Shown: positions 17,497 to 25,911 of the stretch, piece by piece
How positions within the stretch are numbered: the first letter of the stretch is position 1
Layout of the letters: the number at the start of each line of letters is the position of its first letter
DNA from: Mycolicibacterium austroafricanum
GTDB taxonomy: Bacteria; Actinomycetota; Actinomycetes; Mycobacteriales; Mycobacteriaceae
Assembly (NCBI RefSeq): GCF_902705885.1
Contig: NZ_CACSIP010000018.1
Location: 1 to 64,000 of the forward strand
Direction of reading: 5' to 3'
Length of the DNA: 64,000 nucleotides
Program-made: the position numbers and the translations under genes
Notes under the pieces: model-generated
The model's input: only the letters and a program-made list of their open reading frames with translations
The model's database searches: none
Told to the model about the DNA's origin: nothing

Positions 17497-17842
17497 AGTT
17501 GCCCGATCCTCTGGGCCATTCCAGCGTGAAGGTGTTGCTGTACGAGCCCTCCAGGTCGAGGTCCCCGTACACGGCGAACGCGGTGATGATCTTTCCCCCG
17601 GGTTGACGCACCGGGGTCAGATCGATCCGATCCCCGACCGGCGGCGGTTTCCCGATCTCCTCGGTGAACTCTCTCACCGCGACGGTCCACGGATCCTCAC
17701 CTTGGCCGTACTCGCCTTTCGGGATCGACCAGGCGCCTTCGTCTCTGCGTGCCCAGAACGGACCGCCCGGATGACCGATGAGCACTTCGAGTGGCCCGTC
17801 GGTGTCGCGGTAGAGCAGCAGTCCCGCGCTCAGCCTGGGCAT
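17351..17842 (-). CDS. Nudix hydrolase
   Basis: A 163-residue protein. The Nudix box (GX5EX7REUXEEXGU) is intact at about residues 43-65: G-EYGQG-E-DPWTVAV-REF-T-EE-IG. The N-terminus (RLSAGLLLYR) and WSIPKGEYG resemble the AP4A/diadenosine-polyphosphate and dNTP-type actinobacterial Nudix enzymes that clear oxidised or signalling nucleotides. Its last 146 bp overlap the convergent NTF2-fold gene. The exact nucleotide substrate is not predictable. Confidence 0.92.
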   Translation of the reverse strand: MPRLSAGLLLYRDTDGPLEVLIGHPGGPFWARRDEGAWSIPKGEYGQGEDPWTVAVREFTEEIGKPPPVGDRIDLTPVRQPGGKIITAFAVYGDLDLEGSYSNTFTLEWPRGSGNFREYPEIDRVAWLAVPVARAKLLKGQRPLLDQLQDALGHDGPQVSRSR

Positions 17843-17876
17843 TCGAGCACTTCGTCCACGGGTGCACGATAGCCGG

Positions 17877-18014
17877 GTGCCCCCGGTGTCGTCGGCGGAT
17901 CAGAGGTCGGATCTGGATCGGCAGGTGGCGCGTAAGCGGTTGGAAGACATCATCACCCAACTCAGCGTCGCCGGGCTGGTACTGAACCTGACACGGTGGG
18001 GCCGACCGCGGTAG
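17877..18014 (+). CDS. Possible small protein (45 aa)
   Basis: A short open frame from GTG at 17877 to TAG at 18012-18014, ending 13 bp before the SGNH hydrolase gene. It reads as a charged helix (DLDRQVARKRLEDIITQL) followed by a short hydrophobic stretch (VAGLVLNL). Third codon positions are mostly G or C, as in real genes here. No ribosome-binding site is obvious. It could be a truncated 2TM-type membrane protein or a leader peptide. Confidence 0.35.
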   Translation: MPPVSSADQRSDLDRQVARKRLEDIITQLSVAGLVLNLTRWGRPR

Positions 18015-18027
18015 CACACGAGCTAGA

Positions 18028-18807
18028 GTGCCAGCTGTGCTCCGGTACTCGCGGTATGTCGCGTTGGGCGACAGCCAGACCGAGGGACTGTGGGACGGTG
18101 ACGACGATGCCGGGTTGGTCGGCTTCGCCGACCGTCTGGCCGTACTGCTCGACACCCACCGTCCGGGCCTGCAGTACGCGAACCTGGCGGTGCGCGGAAA
18201 ACAGATCCGTGACGTGCTCGACGATCAACTGCCCGAGGCACTGGCCATGGGCGCGGACCTGATCACCGTCTGTGTCGGGATGAACGACGTGACCCGTCCC
18301 GGCACCGGCTTCGATAGTGCCCTGGCCCATCTCGACGATCTGCATGTGCGCCTTGCCGAATCGGGGGCGACGGTGGTGACGACGACGTTCCCCGACCTGG
18401 CCAGGATCCTGCCGATCGGGCGGGTGCTCGCCCGGCGGGTGGTGCGGATCAACGCCGAGATCCGTGAGGCCGCCCACCGGTACGGGTTTCGGCTGGTCGA
18501 CCTGTACGACGCACCCTCGATGACGCAGCCGGACACCTGGAGCCCGGACCGGGTGCACGGATCCACCAGGGGCCATGAGCTGTTCGCCGCAGCCGCGGCC
18601 GAGGCCCTGGGACTGCCCGGCAGCAACCACGAGTGGGCGGCGCAAGACCCGGGGTCGGCCCCGTCCTCCCTGCGGTCGCGCTCGTACTCGCAGGTGTTGT
18701 GGACACGCAACATGCTGCTGCCGTGGTTGTGGGCGCACCTTCGCGGCCAGTCCGGCGGTGTCGGGCGCGAACCGCGGCGACCGCTGCTGTCGCAGTTGAA
18801 CCGGTGA
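18028..18807 (+). CDS. SGNH/GDSL hydrolase family protein
   Basis: A 259-residue esterase-fold protein. The four SGNH blocks are visible: nucleophile GDSQTEG at about 14-20, the Gly of NLAVRGKQI, the Asn of VGMNDV, and Asp/His in SPDRVHGS near 180. The GTG start at 18028 is the most upstream plausible codon. There is no signal peptide, so it is probably cytosolic. The C-terminal 45 residues are extra and end in a Trp-rich segment (WTRNMLLPWLWAHLRG) that could contact the membrane. The substrate is unknown; lipid or acetyl-ester hydrolysis is likely. Confidence 0.9.
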   Translation: MPAVLRYSRYVALGDSQTEGLWDGDDDAGLVGFADRLAVLLDTHRPGLQYANLAVRGKQIRDVLDDQLPEALAMGADLITVCVGMNDVTRPGTGFDSALAHLDDLHVRLAESGATVVTTTFPDLARILPIGRVLARRVVRINAEIREAAHRYGFRLVDLYDAPSMTQPDTWSPDRVHGSTRGHELFAAAAAEALGLPGSNHEWAAQDPGSAPSSLRSRSYSQVLWTRNMLLPWLWAHLRGQSGGVGREPRRPLLSQLNR

Positions 18808-18822
18808 ACGCCCGACGGGTTG

Positions 18823-19386
18823 TCAGATACCCGTCCAGGCGGCGTCGAGACGCTCGGCGACATCGATGACCTTTGCCTGCACCGACTCGGGGCTGTCGAT
18901 CTCACCGGCGACGTGGGCGGCGATGAACCGCCGGATCTCGGCGTCGACCCCGCCGACGATGCGAACCACCTCGGCCCGCAGCGATTTGGACGTCACGTGG
19001 ATGGAGATGTCGGAGGCGCGCGGCTTCTCGACGTCGAGGATCAACAGCAGGGGTTCAGCGGCCCTGGCGGTGGCACGCAGCGAGATCTCACCGAAGACCA
19101 TGAATTTGGGTTTGTCGATCCGCAGGTCGACGACCATGTCGATCTCCAACGGGATGCGGATGCCGAAGGTGATCGAATCGCCGACCTCGCGGGTGACCCG
19201 GGGTGCCAGGATCCGCACCTTGGCGGTCACCTTGGCGATCTTGCCCGGTCCCTGCGCGATCGGGCCCATCTCGAAGGCGTCACCGGCGATCGCGCCGATC
19301 GCGCCGCCCACGCGGTCCTCGGTCACGGCGACTTCGAAGAACCGGCGCCCGAACTCCTCGTAGGTGACGTAATCAGCAGATTCCAT
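18823..19386 (-). CDS. Conserved mycobacterial protein of unknown function
   Basis: A 187-residue soluble protein without a signal peptide. It is rich in alternating hydrophobic strands (VTAKVRILAPRVTREVGDS, then FGIRIPLEIDMVVDLRID, then PLLLILDVEKP), suggesting a beta-sandwich or lipid-binding fold. Two C-terminal helices follow (EIRRFIAAHVAGEI and VQAKVIDVAERLDAAW). I do not recognise the family by name. It is convergent with the SGNH gene (15-bp gap). Confidence 0.75.
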   Translation of the reverse strand: MESADYVTYEEFGRRFFEVAVTEDRVGGAIGAIAGDAFEMGPIAQGPGKIAKVTAKVRILAPRVTREVGDSITFGIRIPLEIDMVVDLRIDKPKFMVFGEISLRATARAAEPLLLILDVEKPRASDISIHVTSKSLRAEVVRIVGGVDAEIRRFIAAHVAGEIDSPESVQAKVIDVAERLDAAWTGI

Positions 19387-19478
19387 GGTGCTGCTACGTT
19401 CTCACGTCCGCGCCGCGGAGCGCGACAACGTGGCCGAATCCGGCGCGGGCGTCGGGGCCACCGTCGCGCGTCGGTATC

Positions 19479-20282
19479 TCACGGCCGACGGGTCTCGCCG
19501 AAGATCCGGATCCGCGAAACCGCCCCCCGGTCGGGCCGCAGATCCGCGATGACCACGGTGCGCTCCCCGTCGTGGTCGACCCGGGCAGCGACGGCGCGTC
19601 CCGATCGGATGAGTTTGCTCCAGGTCCCGCCGGCCAGGTGCTTGACCAGGTCGGAGGTGGTCATGACGGCGGTGTCCCCGCCGGTGATCGGGATGTCGGC
19701 GGCCAGCCGGCGCACCCCGATCTCGTCGCCGCCGCAGGCCTCGTCGAGGAAACGGGCGACGAGCCCCTTGCCGCCGGTGCCCAGGCCGCGGAATCCGGTG
19801 AGGAAGCCGAGGCTGCCGGACAACCCCTGGTTGGCCAACATCGTTCTGCCGAGCCCGATCCCGGCCGGCAGGGCGCCGATCCCGGCGCGGACGAACTGCC
19901 CGATCATGGCGGGCAGCTCCCAGTACGCCGACAGCGCGGCGATTCTCAATTCGTCGTGATCGTCGCGCAGGTCGTAGCGGATGTAGGTGGGCACCCGCAT
20001 CGTCAGCGTGGGGGCCATCTGGATCTCGAGTTCGAGGTCGCGCACCACCGTCGTGCCGACCACCAGATCCACCTCGGGGTGGAAGCCGATCACGCGGGGA
20101 CCGATGAAGGTGTCGTAGAAGTGGCCGATGGCAACGTGCCCCCGGTGTGGTGCGGAGCCCACCGGATCCTCGACCCGGCCGTCGGCGGTGAACATCCCGA
20201 TCCAACCGTCGCGGTCGTGTGCTGCGGCCGTGGCCAGCGATCGCTGCGCAGTGGCCAACAGGTCCGCTCGTGTGATGGGCAT
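19479..20282 (-). CDS. NTF2-fold (ketosteroid-isomerase-like) protein
   Basis: A 267-residue protein starting at the ATG at 20282 (MPITRADLL). The first roughly 140 residues are a SnoaL/KSI-like domain: LATAAAHDRDGWIGMFTADGRVEDPVGS, then HFYDTFIGPRVIGFHPEVDLVVG. A Gly-rich linker with ALPAGIGLGRTMLANQG follows. A second partial domain (about 190-267) carries PITGGDTAVMTTSDLVKHLAG and TVVIADLRPDRGAVSRIRIFGE, which looks like another beta-sheet half. The extra length compared with single-domain family members is notable. It may act on steroid-like substrates; this is inference from the fold. Confidence 0.8.
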   Translation of the reverse strand: MPITRADLLATAQRSLATAAAHDRDGWIGMFTADGRVEDPVGSAPHRGHVAIGHFYDTFIGPRVIGFHPEVDLVVGTTVVRDLELEIQMAPTLTMRVPTYIRYDLRDDHDELRIAALSAYWELPAMIGQFVRAGIGALPAGIGLGRTMLANQGLSGSLGFLTGFRGLGTGGKGLVARFLDEACGGDEIGVRRLAADIPITGGDTAVMTTSDLVKHLAGGTWSKLIRSGRAVAARVDHDGERTVVIADLRPDRGAVSRIRIFGETRRP

Positions 20283-20389
20283 ATGGTTGCCTACCACTTC
20301 TTCCGTGCGGCAGTCGACTACTTCTGCTCACGCGGGCACACTGGTCACTATCCGCTGTGCTCTGGGCACAGCCGTTCAGGAGGACCACC

Positions 20390-20827
20390 ATGAGCAGCAG
20401 TTCTTCCGGCGGGCCGTTCGGCTTCGACCCCGAGGATTTCGACCGCGTCGTCCGCGAAGCGGGGGAAGGGCTGCGTGAGGCACTCGACGGTCTCGGCAGA
20501 TTCGTGAACACCTCCGGCGAACGTGCCGGCTGGTCTGTGCTGTTCGACGAGTTCACCCGGGGTGCGCGTCCCCGGACGCGGCCGGAAACCACCGGCGAGA
20601 CCGGAGACGGCGTCTGGGCCGTCTACACCGTCGACGCCGACGGGGGCGCCCACATCGACCAGGTGTATCCGACCGAGTTGGACGCGCTGCGGGCGAACAA
20701 GAACAACACCGACCCCACCCGCCGCGTCAGGTTCCTGCCGTACGGCATCGCGGTCAGCGTGCTCGACGCCCCCGATGCTCCCGATACCCCGGATCCTGCC
20801 GAGGGCACCGCGTCCTCTGAGTCCTGA
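20390..20827 (+). CDS. Conserved actinobacterial protein of unknown function
   Basis: A 145-residue soluble acidic protein; the ATG at 20390 follows AGGAGG. Residues 1-45 form a Ser/Gly tail then a charged helix (FDRVVREAGEGLREALDGLG). The centre carries GVWAVYTVDADGGAHIDQV and ELDALRANKNNTDPTRRVRF, which resembles proteins annotated only as hypothetical in mycobacteria. The C-terminus is Asp/Pro-rich. It is divergent from the NTF2-fold gene at 20282. No function can be given. Confidence 0.75.
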   Translation: MSSSSSGGPFGFDPEDFDRVVREAGEGLREALDGLGRFVNTSGERAGWSVLFDEFTRGARPRTRPETTGETGDGVWAVYTVDADGGAHIDQVYPTELDALRANKNNTDPTRRVRFLPYGIAVSVLDAPDAPDTPDPAEGTASSES

Positions 20828-20846
20828 CGAGTGCGCCTCAGCGGGC

Positions 20847-21215
20847 TCAGACCAGCACGCGGAGGTATTCCCAGGCGCGCACGATCGACGTCGGGGCCAG
20901 TCGGGCGGTTTGTGGTCGATGTCCCACTTCAGCCAGCGGTTGAGCAGTTCGTCGAGTGCGACCCGGCCTTCGAGGCGTGCGAGGTTGGCGCCGAGTCAGT
21001 AGTGCACACCCTTGCCGAAGGCGAGGTGGCTGATGTTGTGGCGATGGATGTCGAACGTGTCGGGATGGCGGTAGCGGCGCTCGTCGCGGTTGGCGGCTCC
21101 GAACAGCAGCAGCATCGCCGACCCGGCGGGTACGGTTCGTCCGCCGCGCGTGCTCCTCGTCGGGCTGCGGCCACGACAGTGCTGTTGGGCGACCGCTCAG
21201 CATTAGGCTGTGGCC
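20847..21215 (-). pseudogene. Cytochrome P450 pseudogene, 3'-terminal remnant
   Basis: The minus strand encodes the last roughly 120 codons of a CYP gene. It contains TVPAGSAMLLLFGAANRDER and FDIHRHNISHLAFGKGVHY, then a TGA stop (20996-20998) exactly where the haem-ligand cysteine should be, then LGANLARLEGRVALDELLNR. After that the frame shifts by one, and APTSIVRAWEYLRVLV, the normal C-terminal end of mycobacterial P450s, is read in another frame to the stop at 20847. The upstream two-thirds of the gene (oxygen-binding I helix, ExxR) is missing. It cannot make a working enzyme. Confidence 0.8.
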
Positions 21216-21347
21216 ATGTCTAGCAGCGGGCACGTCCAGCGGTCAAGGGTGGCCGCGCCGGAGTCGCGTGACCTGGCCCGCGCTGTGGTGAAACAGTTAG
21301 CAGCGCCACAATTGCTTGAGCTAACCTGTGGCTGGGTGAGAACTTAA
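21216..21347 (+). CDS. Possible short or truncated ORF (43 aa)
   Basis: An ATG-initiated frame whose first part reads VAAPESRDLARAVVKQLAAP, a plausible alpha-helical coding sequence with G/C-rich third positions. It then ends in an AT-rich stretch overlapping the mmpS promoter region. It may be the N-terminal remnant of a longer gene, matching the decayed P450 next to it. No ribosome-binding site was seen. Confidence 0.3.
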   Translation: MSSSGHVQRSRVAAPESRDLARAVVKQLAAPQLLELTCGWVRT

Positions 21348-21358
21348 ACCGGCTAAGT

Positions 21359-21364
21359 TATAAT
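21359..21364 (+). promoter_or_regulatory. -10 element of the mmpS operon promoter
   Basis: A perfect TATAAT stands out in GC-rich DNA 67 bp before the mmpS start codon. The -35 region (about 21335-21341) is not conserved. A half iron-box-like GCTAACCT occurs at 21320-21327, but the rest of an IdeR site is not convincing. Confidence 0.5.
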
Positions 21365-21430
21365 CGGCAGAACATCCAGCCACGAAACCATGGGGTCGAA
21401 ATTGCGCGTTGAAGGTCGGGGGCAGGAGTC

Positions 21431-21859
21431 GTGATCGGCGTCCTCAAACGCGTCTGGCTGCCACTGCTGATCGTGGTCGTGGTGGTCGTCGCCGGGCTGA
21501 CCGTGTCGCGGATCCGGACCTTCTTCGGCTCGGAGGGCATCATCGAGACGCCACGCAACTTCGCGGACCTGCCTGAACCCTTCGACCCCAAAGAGGTCCG
21601 CTACGAGATCTCCGGAAACGGATCCTACGCCGACATCAACTACCTCGATCTCGACGCCAAGCCTCAGCGGGTCGACGGGGCGGCGCTGCCGTGGTCGCTC
21701 ACGCTGAGCACCACCGAGCCGTCGGCCGCCCCCAACATCGTCGCCCAGGGAGACAGCAGCACCATCACCTGCCGGATCTACGTCGACGACGAACTCGAGG
21801 ACGAGAGGACCACTGACGGCTTGAACGCCCAGACCTTCTGCTTCGTGAAGTCCGCATGA
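21431..21859 (+). CDS. MmpS family transport accessory protein
   Basis: A 142-residue membrane-anchored accessory protein for the MmpL next to it. One transmembrane helix (about 8-25) is followed by a periplasmic beta-rich domain with the MmpS signatures [38 protein letters not shown] and a C-terminal TFCFVKSA. Cys114 and Cys137 probably form a disulfide. The GTG start fits the family N-terminus (MIGxLKRxW). Its stop overlaps the mmpL start (ATGA). Confidence 0.93.
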   Translation: MIGVLKRVWLPLLIVVVVVVAGLTVSRIRTFFGSEGIIETPRNFADLPEPFDPKEVRYEISGNGSYADINYLDLDAKPQRVDGAALPWSLTLSTTEPSAAPNIVAQGDSSTITCRIYVDDELEDERTTDGLNAQTFCFVKSA

Positions 21860-24762
21860 GCACCCCGGTCAGCGACGCGCCCACGGAGTCTTTCCCTCCG
21901 GCCCGGCAGCGGTCCCGCCCGTTCATCGCCAGGATGATCCGCGCGTTCGCCGTGCCCATCATGCTCGGATGGATCGCGCTGATCGTCGCGGTCAATGTCT
22001 TTGTCCCCCAACTCGAGACCGTCGGCCAGATGCAGGCCGTCTCGATGAGCCCGGACGACGCACCGTCGATGATCTCGATGAAGAAGGTCGGCGAGCTGTT
22101 CGAGGAAGGCGACTCGGACAGCTCGGTGATGATCGTCCTCGAAGGCGAGGAACCTCTCGCCGATGAGGCACACGCCTGGTACGACGAGATGGTCGACCGG
22201 CTCGAGGCCGACACCGCCCACGTCCAGTCGGTGCAGGACTTCTGGAGTGACCCGCTGACCGCATCGGGCTCTCAGAGCACCGATGGTAAAGCCGCCTACG
22301 TCCAGGTCAAGCTGGCCGGCAATCAGGGCGAGGCGCTGGCCAACGAATCGGTCGAGTCGGTCCAGAACATCGTCGACAGTCTCGAACCGCCGCCGGGGGT
22401 CACGCCCTACGTCACCGGCCCCGCGGCGCTGGCGGCCGACCAGCACATCGCCGGTGACCGCAGCATGCGCTTGATCGAGGCCACGACGTTCACGGTGATC
22501 ATCGTGATGCTGCTGTTGGTGTATCGGTCGATAGTCACGGTGCTCATCACGCTGGTGATGGTCGTGCTGTCGCTGACCGCCGCTCGTGGGGTGGTGGCGT
22601 TCCTCGGCTATCACGAGATCATCGGCCTCTCCACCTTCGCCACCAACCTGTTGGTCACGCTCGCGATAGCCGCGGCGACGGATTACGCCATCTTTCTGAC
22701 CGGTCGATATCAGGAAGCGCGTGAAGCGGGCGAGGACAAAGAGAGCGCGTTCTACACGATGTTCGAGAGCACCGCGCACGTGGTGCTCGGCTCGGGTCTG
22801 ACGATCGCCGGCGCGACGTTCTGCCTGAGCTTCACCCGGTTGCCGTACTTCCAGACGATGGGCGTCCCGCTGGCGATCGGCATGACTGTCGTGGTGTTGG
22901 CCGGTGTGGTCCTGATGACGGCGACGATCAGCGTCGTCACCCGGTTCGGCAAGATCCTGGAGCCCAAGCGCACGATGCGTGTCCGCGGGTGGCGCAAGAT
23001 CGGCGCCTCGGTGGTCCGCTGGCCCGGCCCCATCCTGGTCGGCACGATTGCGCTGTCCCTCGTCGGACTGCTCGCCCTGCCGGGCTACCGCACCAGCTAC
23101 AACGACCGCAACTACCTGCCGGCCGACCTGCCCGCCAACGCGGGGTACGCCGCCGCGGACCGGCACTTCTCTCAGGCCCGGATGAACCCCGAGTTGCTGA
23201 TGATCGAAAGTGACCACGACCTACGCAACTCGGCCGACTTCCTGGTGATCGACAAGATCGCCAAAGCGCTCTTCCGCGTCGAGGGCATCGCGCGGGTCCA
23301 GGCGATCACCCGCCCGGACGGCAAACCGATCAAGCACACGTCGATCCCGTTCCAGATGAGCATGCAGGGCACCACCCAGCGGCTCAACGAGAAGTACATG
23401 CAGGACCGGATGGCCGACATGCTGGTTCAGGCCGACGAGATGGCCGACACCATCACCACGATGGAGAAGATGTCGAACCTGACCGAACAGATGTCCGAGA
23501 TCACCCACAGCATGGTGACGAAGATGGAGGGCATGGTCGTCGACATCGAAGAACTCCGCGACAACATCGCGAACTTCGACGACTTCTTCCGGCCGATCCG
23601 CAACTACTTCTACTGGGAACCGCACTGTTACAACATCCCGGTCTGCTGGGCGTTGCGGTCGGTGTTCGACACTCTCGACGGCATCAACGTGATGACCGAC
23701 GACATCAAGGCGATCCTGCCGGACATGCAGCGCCTCGACACGCTGATGCCGCAGATGGTCGCGCTGATGCCCGAGATGATCGCCACGATGAAGACGATGC
23801 GCACGATGATGCTGACGATGTACCAGAGCCAGAAGGGTCAGCAGGATCAGATGGCGGCGATGTCCGAGGACGCCGACGCCATGGGCGAGGCGTTCGACGA
23901 TTCGATGAACGACGACTCCTTCTACCTGCCGCCGGAGATCTTCGAGAACAAGGATTTCCAGCGCGGTCTGGAGCAGTTCCTGTCCCCCGACGGACACGCG
24001 GTGCGGTTCATCATCGCCCACGAGGGAGACCCGTTGACCCCCGAGGGCATCGAGAAGATCGAGGCGATCAAGACCGCCGCCAAAGAGGCCGTCAAGGGCA
24101 CCCCGTTGGAGGGGTCCAAGGTGTATCTCGGCGGAACCGCGGCCACGTTCAAAGACATGCAGGACGGCAACAACTACGACCTGTTGATCGCCGGCATCTC
24201 CGCGCTGTGCCTGATCTTCATCATCATGCTGATGATCACGCGCGCCGTGGTCGCGGCCGCTGTCATCGTCGGCACCGTGGTGGTGTCACTGGGCGCGTCG
24301 TTCGGCCTGTCGATCCTGATCTGGCAGCACATCATCGGCGTCGAGCTGCACTGGATGGTGTTCGCGATGGCCGTGATCGTGCTGTTGGGCGTCGGCGCGG
24401 ACTACAACCTGCTCTTGGTGTCGCGGCTCAAAGAGGAGATCCACGCCGGGGTGGGTACCGGCATCATCCGCGCGATGGGCGGCAGCGGCACCGTGGTGAC
24501 CGCCGCAGGATTGGTTTTCGCGTTTACCATGATGTCGATGGCGGTCAGCGAGCTGACCGTGATCGCCCAGGTCGGCACCACGATCGGGTTGGGTCTGTTG
24601 TTCGACACACTCGTGATCCGGGCGTTCATGACCCCGTCCATCGCCGCGCTGATGGGGCCGTGGTTCTGGTGGCCGCAACGGGTGCGCACCAGACCGGTGC
24701 CCGCGCCGTGGCCGAAACCTGAACGGTTGCAAGCAGATCCAGCAGAGGGAGCGAGGCCATGA
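21856..24762 (+). CDS. MmpL family RND transporter, MmpL4/MmpL5-like
   Basis: A 968-residue inner-membrane exporter driven by the proton gradient. It has an N-terminal helix at 28-50, two blocks of transmembrane helices (about 205-400 and 785-935), and the proton-relay Asp-Tyr pairs Asp276-Tyr277 (AATDYAIFL) and Asp849-Tyr850 (GADYNLLL). The large periplasmic loop (about 420-770) contains a Met-rich coiled-coil region with a Cys pair ([11 protein letters not shown]), the feature of the MmpL4/MmpL5 group that exports siderophores or drugs. It is flanked by mmpS and three small exported-protein genes. Confidence 0.95.
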   Translation: MSTPVSDAPTESFPPARQRSRPFIARMIRAFAVPIMLGWIALIVAVNVFVPQLETVGQMQAVSMSPDDAPSMISMKKVGELFEEGDSDSSVMIVLEGEEPLADEAHAWYDEMVDRLEADTAHVQSVQDFWSDPLTASGSQSTDGKAAYVQVKLAGNQGEALANESVESVQNIVDSLEPPPGVTPYVTGPAALAADQHIAGDRSMRLIEATTFTVIIVMLLLVYRSIVTVLITLVMVVLSLTAARGVVAFLGYHEIIGLSTFATNLLVTLAIAAATDYAIFLTGRYQEAREAGEDKESAFYTMFESTAHVVLGSGLTIAGATFCLSFTRLPYFQTMGVPLAIGMTVVVLAGVVLMTATISVVTRFGKILEPKRTMRVRGWRKIGASVVRWPGPILVGTIALSLVGLLALPGYRTSYNDRNYLPADLPANAGYAAADRHFSQARMNPELLMIESDHDLRNSADFLVIDKIAKALFRVEGIARVQAITRPDGKPIKHTSIPFQMSMQGTTQRLNEKYMQDRMADMLVQADEMADTITTMEKMSNLTEQMSEITHSMVTKMEGMVVDIEELRDNIANFDDFFRPIRNYFYWEPHCYNIPVCWALRSVFDTLDGINVMTDDIKAILPDMQRLDTLMPQMVALMPEMIATMKTMRTMMLTMYQSQKGQQDQMAAMSEDADAMGEAFDDSMNDDSFYLPPEIFENKDFQRGLEQFLSPDGHAVRFIIAHEGDPLTPEGIEKIEAIKTAAKEAVKGTPLEGSKVYLGGTAATFKDMQDGNNYDLLIAGISALCLIFIIMLMITRAVVAAAVIVGTVVVSLGASFGLSILIWQHIIGVELHWMVFAMAVIVLLGVGADYNLLLVSRLKEEIHAGVGTGIIRAMGGSGTVVTAAGLVFAFTMMSMAVSELTVIAQVGTTIGLGLLFDTLVIRAFMTPSIAALMGPWFWWPQRVRTRPVPAPWPKPERLQADPAEGARP

Positions 24763-25088
24763 GGCGGCTACTGGTAGGAATCGCGACGCTGGCCGTGGGG
24801 CTCGGCTTCGCTGCGCCCGCAGCCGCCGACCCCGACACCGCGTTCGCCGACGAGCTGCACACATACGGCATCTACGGGCAGAAGGACTACAACGCCTGGA
24901 TCGGCAAGATCACCTGCAAGCGCCTTGCCACCAACGTCGATGCGAACGCGTTCGAGGCGGCCGACTTCGTCCACAACCAGTTGGACAAGAACGCCACCAC
25001 CGAGCAGGCGTGGCAGTTCCTGGCCGCGGGATTGCGCACCTACTGTCCCGACCGACTGCCCGTCCTCCAACAAGCGCAGCACAGCTGA
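24759..25088 (+). CDS. DUF732 exported protein
   Basis: A 109-residue secreted protein; the ATG overlaps the mmpL stop (ATGA). Residues 1-23 are a classic signal peptide ending APAAA. The mature part ([20 protein letters not shown], then [19 protein letters not shown]) is the helical DUF732 fold with Cys53 and Cys96 likely bonded. DUF732 proteins are common next to mycobacterial envelope and export genes. A periplasmic accessory role for this MmpL is inferred from the overlap. Confidence 0.88.
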   Translation: MRRLLVGIATLAVGLGFAAPAAADPDTAFADELHTYGIYGQKDYNAWIGKITCKRLATNVDANAFEAADFVHNQLDKNATTEQAWQFLAAGLRTYCPDRLPVLQQAQHS

Positions 25089-25104
25089 CGCAGGGAATGA
25101 TCCG

Positions 25105-25380
25105 ATGACCTTGATCAGGACCGCGGTGTCCGGTGCGGTGGCCGCGTGTGGGCTGGCCGCCGGCGTGCTGCTTTCCGGGGCAGCGAGCGCGCAACCGGCT
25201 CCGCCGCCGCCGGCTCCCGTCTACGGCGAGCAGCCCCCCGCCTGGGCGCCCCCGAAGCCCGCCGAGTCCTGGAGTGGGCAGCCCGTCGTGTGGAACTCAG
25301 CCTGGGGTGGACGGTGGGGCGTCTGGATCAACGGCGGCTTCATCATGCTGTCGTCGAACCCGGTGACGGGTGGTGGCTGA
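25105..25380 (+). CDS. Small exported protein of unknown function in the mmpL operon
   Basis: A 91-residue protein starting at ATG 25105, 16 bp after the DUF732 stop. A signal peptide covers about residues 1-30 (TAVSGAVAACGLAAGVLLSG, then ASA). The mature part begins Pro-rich (QPAPPPPAPVYGEQPPAW) and ends in a Trp/Gly-rich strand region (WNSAWGGRWGVWINGGFIML). No cysteine is left after cleavage. I do not recognise a family. Its position between the DUF732 and DUF5078 genes suggests it belongs to the same export machine. Confidence 0.75.
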   Translation: MTLIRTAVSGAVAACGLAAGVLLSGAASAQPAPPPPAPVYGEQPPAWAPPKPAESWSGQPVVWNSAWGGRWGVWINGGFIMLSSNPVTGGG

Positions 25381-25431
25381 TCCGATGAGTGCCGAACGAT
25401 GCCAGACCAACAGATGAGGCAGGGAGTGATG

Positions 25432-25902
25432 ATGACCGGACTGGTGAGTCGCGTCGCACGGGCGGGTCTCGGGTTCCTGGGAGCAGCGGCGGTCTGTCTG
25501 AGCCTCGCCGGCCCGGCGGCAGCCGACTCCACCGACGACTATCCGATCCCCCGGCGGATCATCCACACCACGTGTGACGTCGAGCAGTATCTGGCGGCGG
25601 TGCGGGACACCAACCCGGTGTACTACGAGCGGTACATGATGGACCGGAGCAACCGGCCCCTCGACGTCCAGCAGGCCGCGTTCGACCGCATCCACTGGTT
25701 CTTCTCGCTCGATCCGGTGGGACGTCGCCAGTACTCCGAGAACACCGCGACCAATGTCTTCTACGAGCAGGTGGCGACCCGCTGGGGCAACTGGGCGAAG
25801 ATCTTCTTCAACAACAAGGGTGTCGTGGCCCGCGCCACCGACGTGTGCACGACGTATCCGCGCGGCGACATGTCGGTGTGGCACTGGCCGGTCGCGCGGT
25901 AG
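25432..25902 (+). CDS. DUF5078 exported protein, Rv0455c homologue
   Basis: A 156-residue secreted protein. The ATG at 25432 sits downstream of GGCAGGGAG; other in-frame ATGs at 25399 and 25429 are possible. The signal peptide ends near residue 31 (AGPAAA). The mature sequence matches the remembered Rv0455c pattern closely: [54 protein letters not shown] and GDMSVWHW. Cys48 and Cys139 correspond to its conserved disulfide. Rv0455c is required for mycobactin secretion in M. tuberculosis. It is the last gene of the mmpS-mmpL operon here. Confidence 0.88.
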   Translation: MTGLVSRVARAGLGFLGAAAVCLSLAGPAAADSTDDYPIPRRIIHTTCDVEQYLAAVRDTNPVYYERYMMDRSNRPLDVQQAAFDRIHWFFSLDPVGRRQYSENTATNVFYEQVATRWGNWAKIFFNNKGVVARATDVCTTYPRGDMSVWHWPVAR

Positions 25903-25911
25903 CCCGCCCGC

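Noticed and set aside
19402..20592. A 396-codon minus-strand frame spanning the NTF2-fold gene and its divergent neighbour
   Set aside because: It overlaps two better-supported genes in other frames and is Arg/Pro-rich low complexity.
20996..20998. TGA at the P450 haem cysteine read as selenocysteine
   Set aside because: No selenocysteine-insertion-like hairpin was seen, the frame shifts soon after, and most of the gene is missing, so it is a pseudogene.
21320..21364. IdeR iron box upstream of mmpS
   Set aside because: Only a half-site GCTAACCT matches; about 12 of 19 consensus positions overall, too weak despite the tempting siderophore context.
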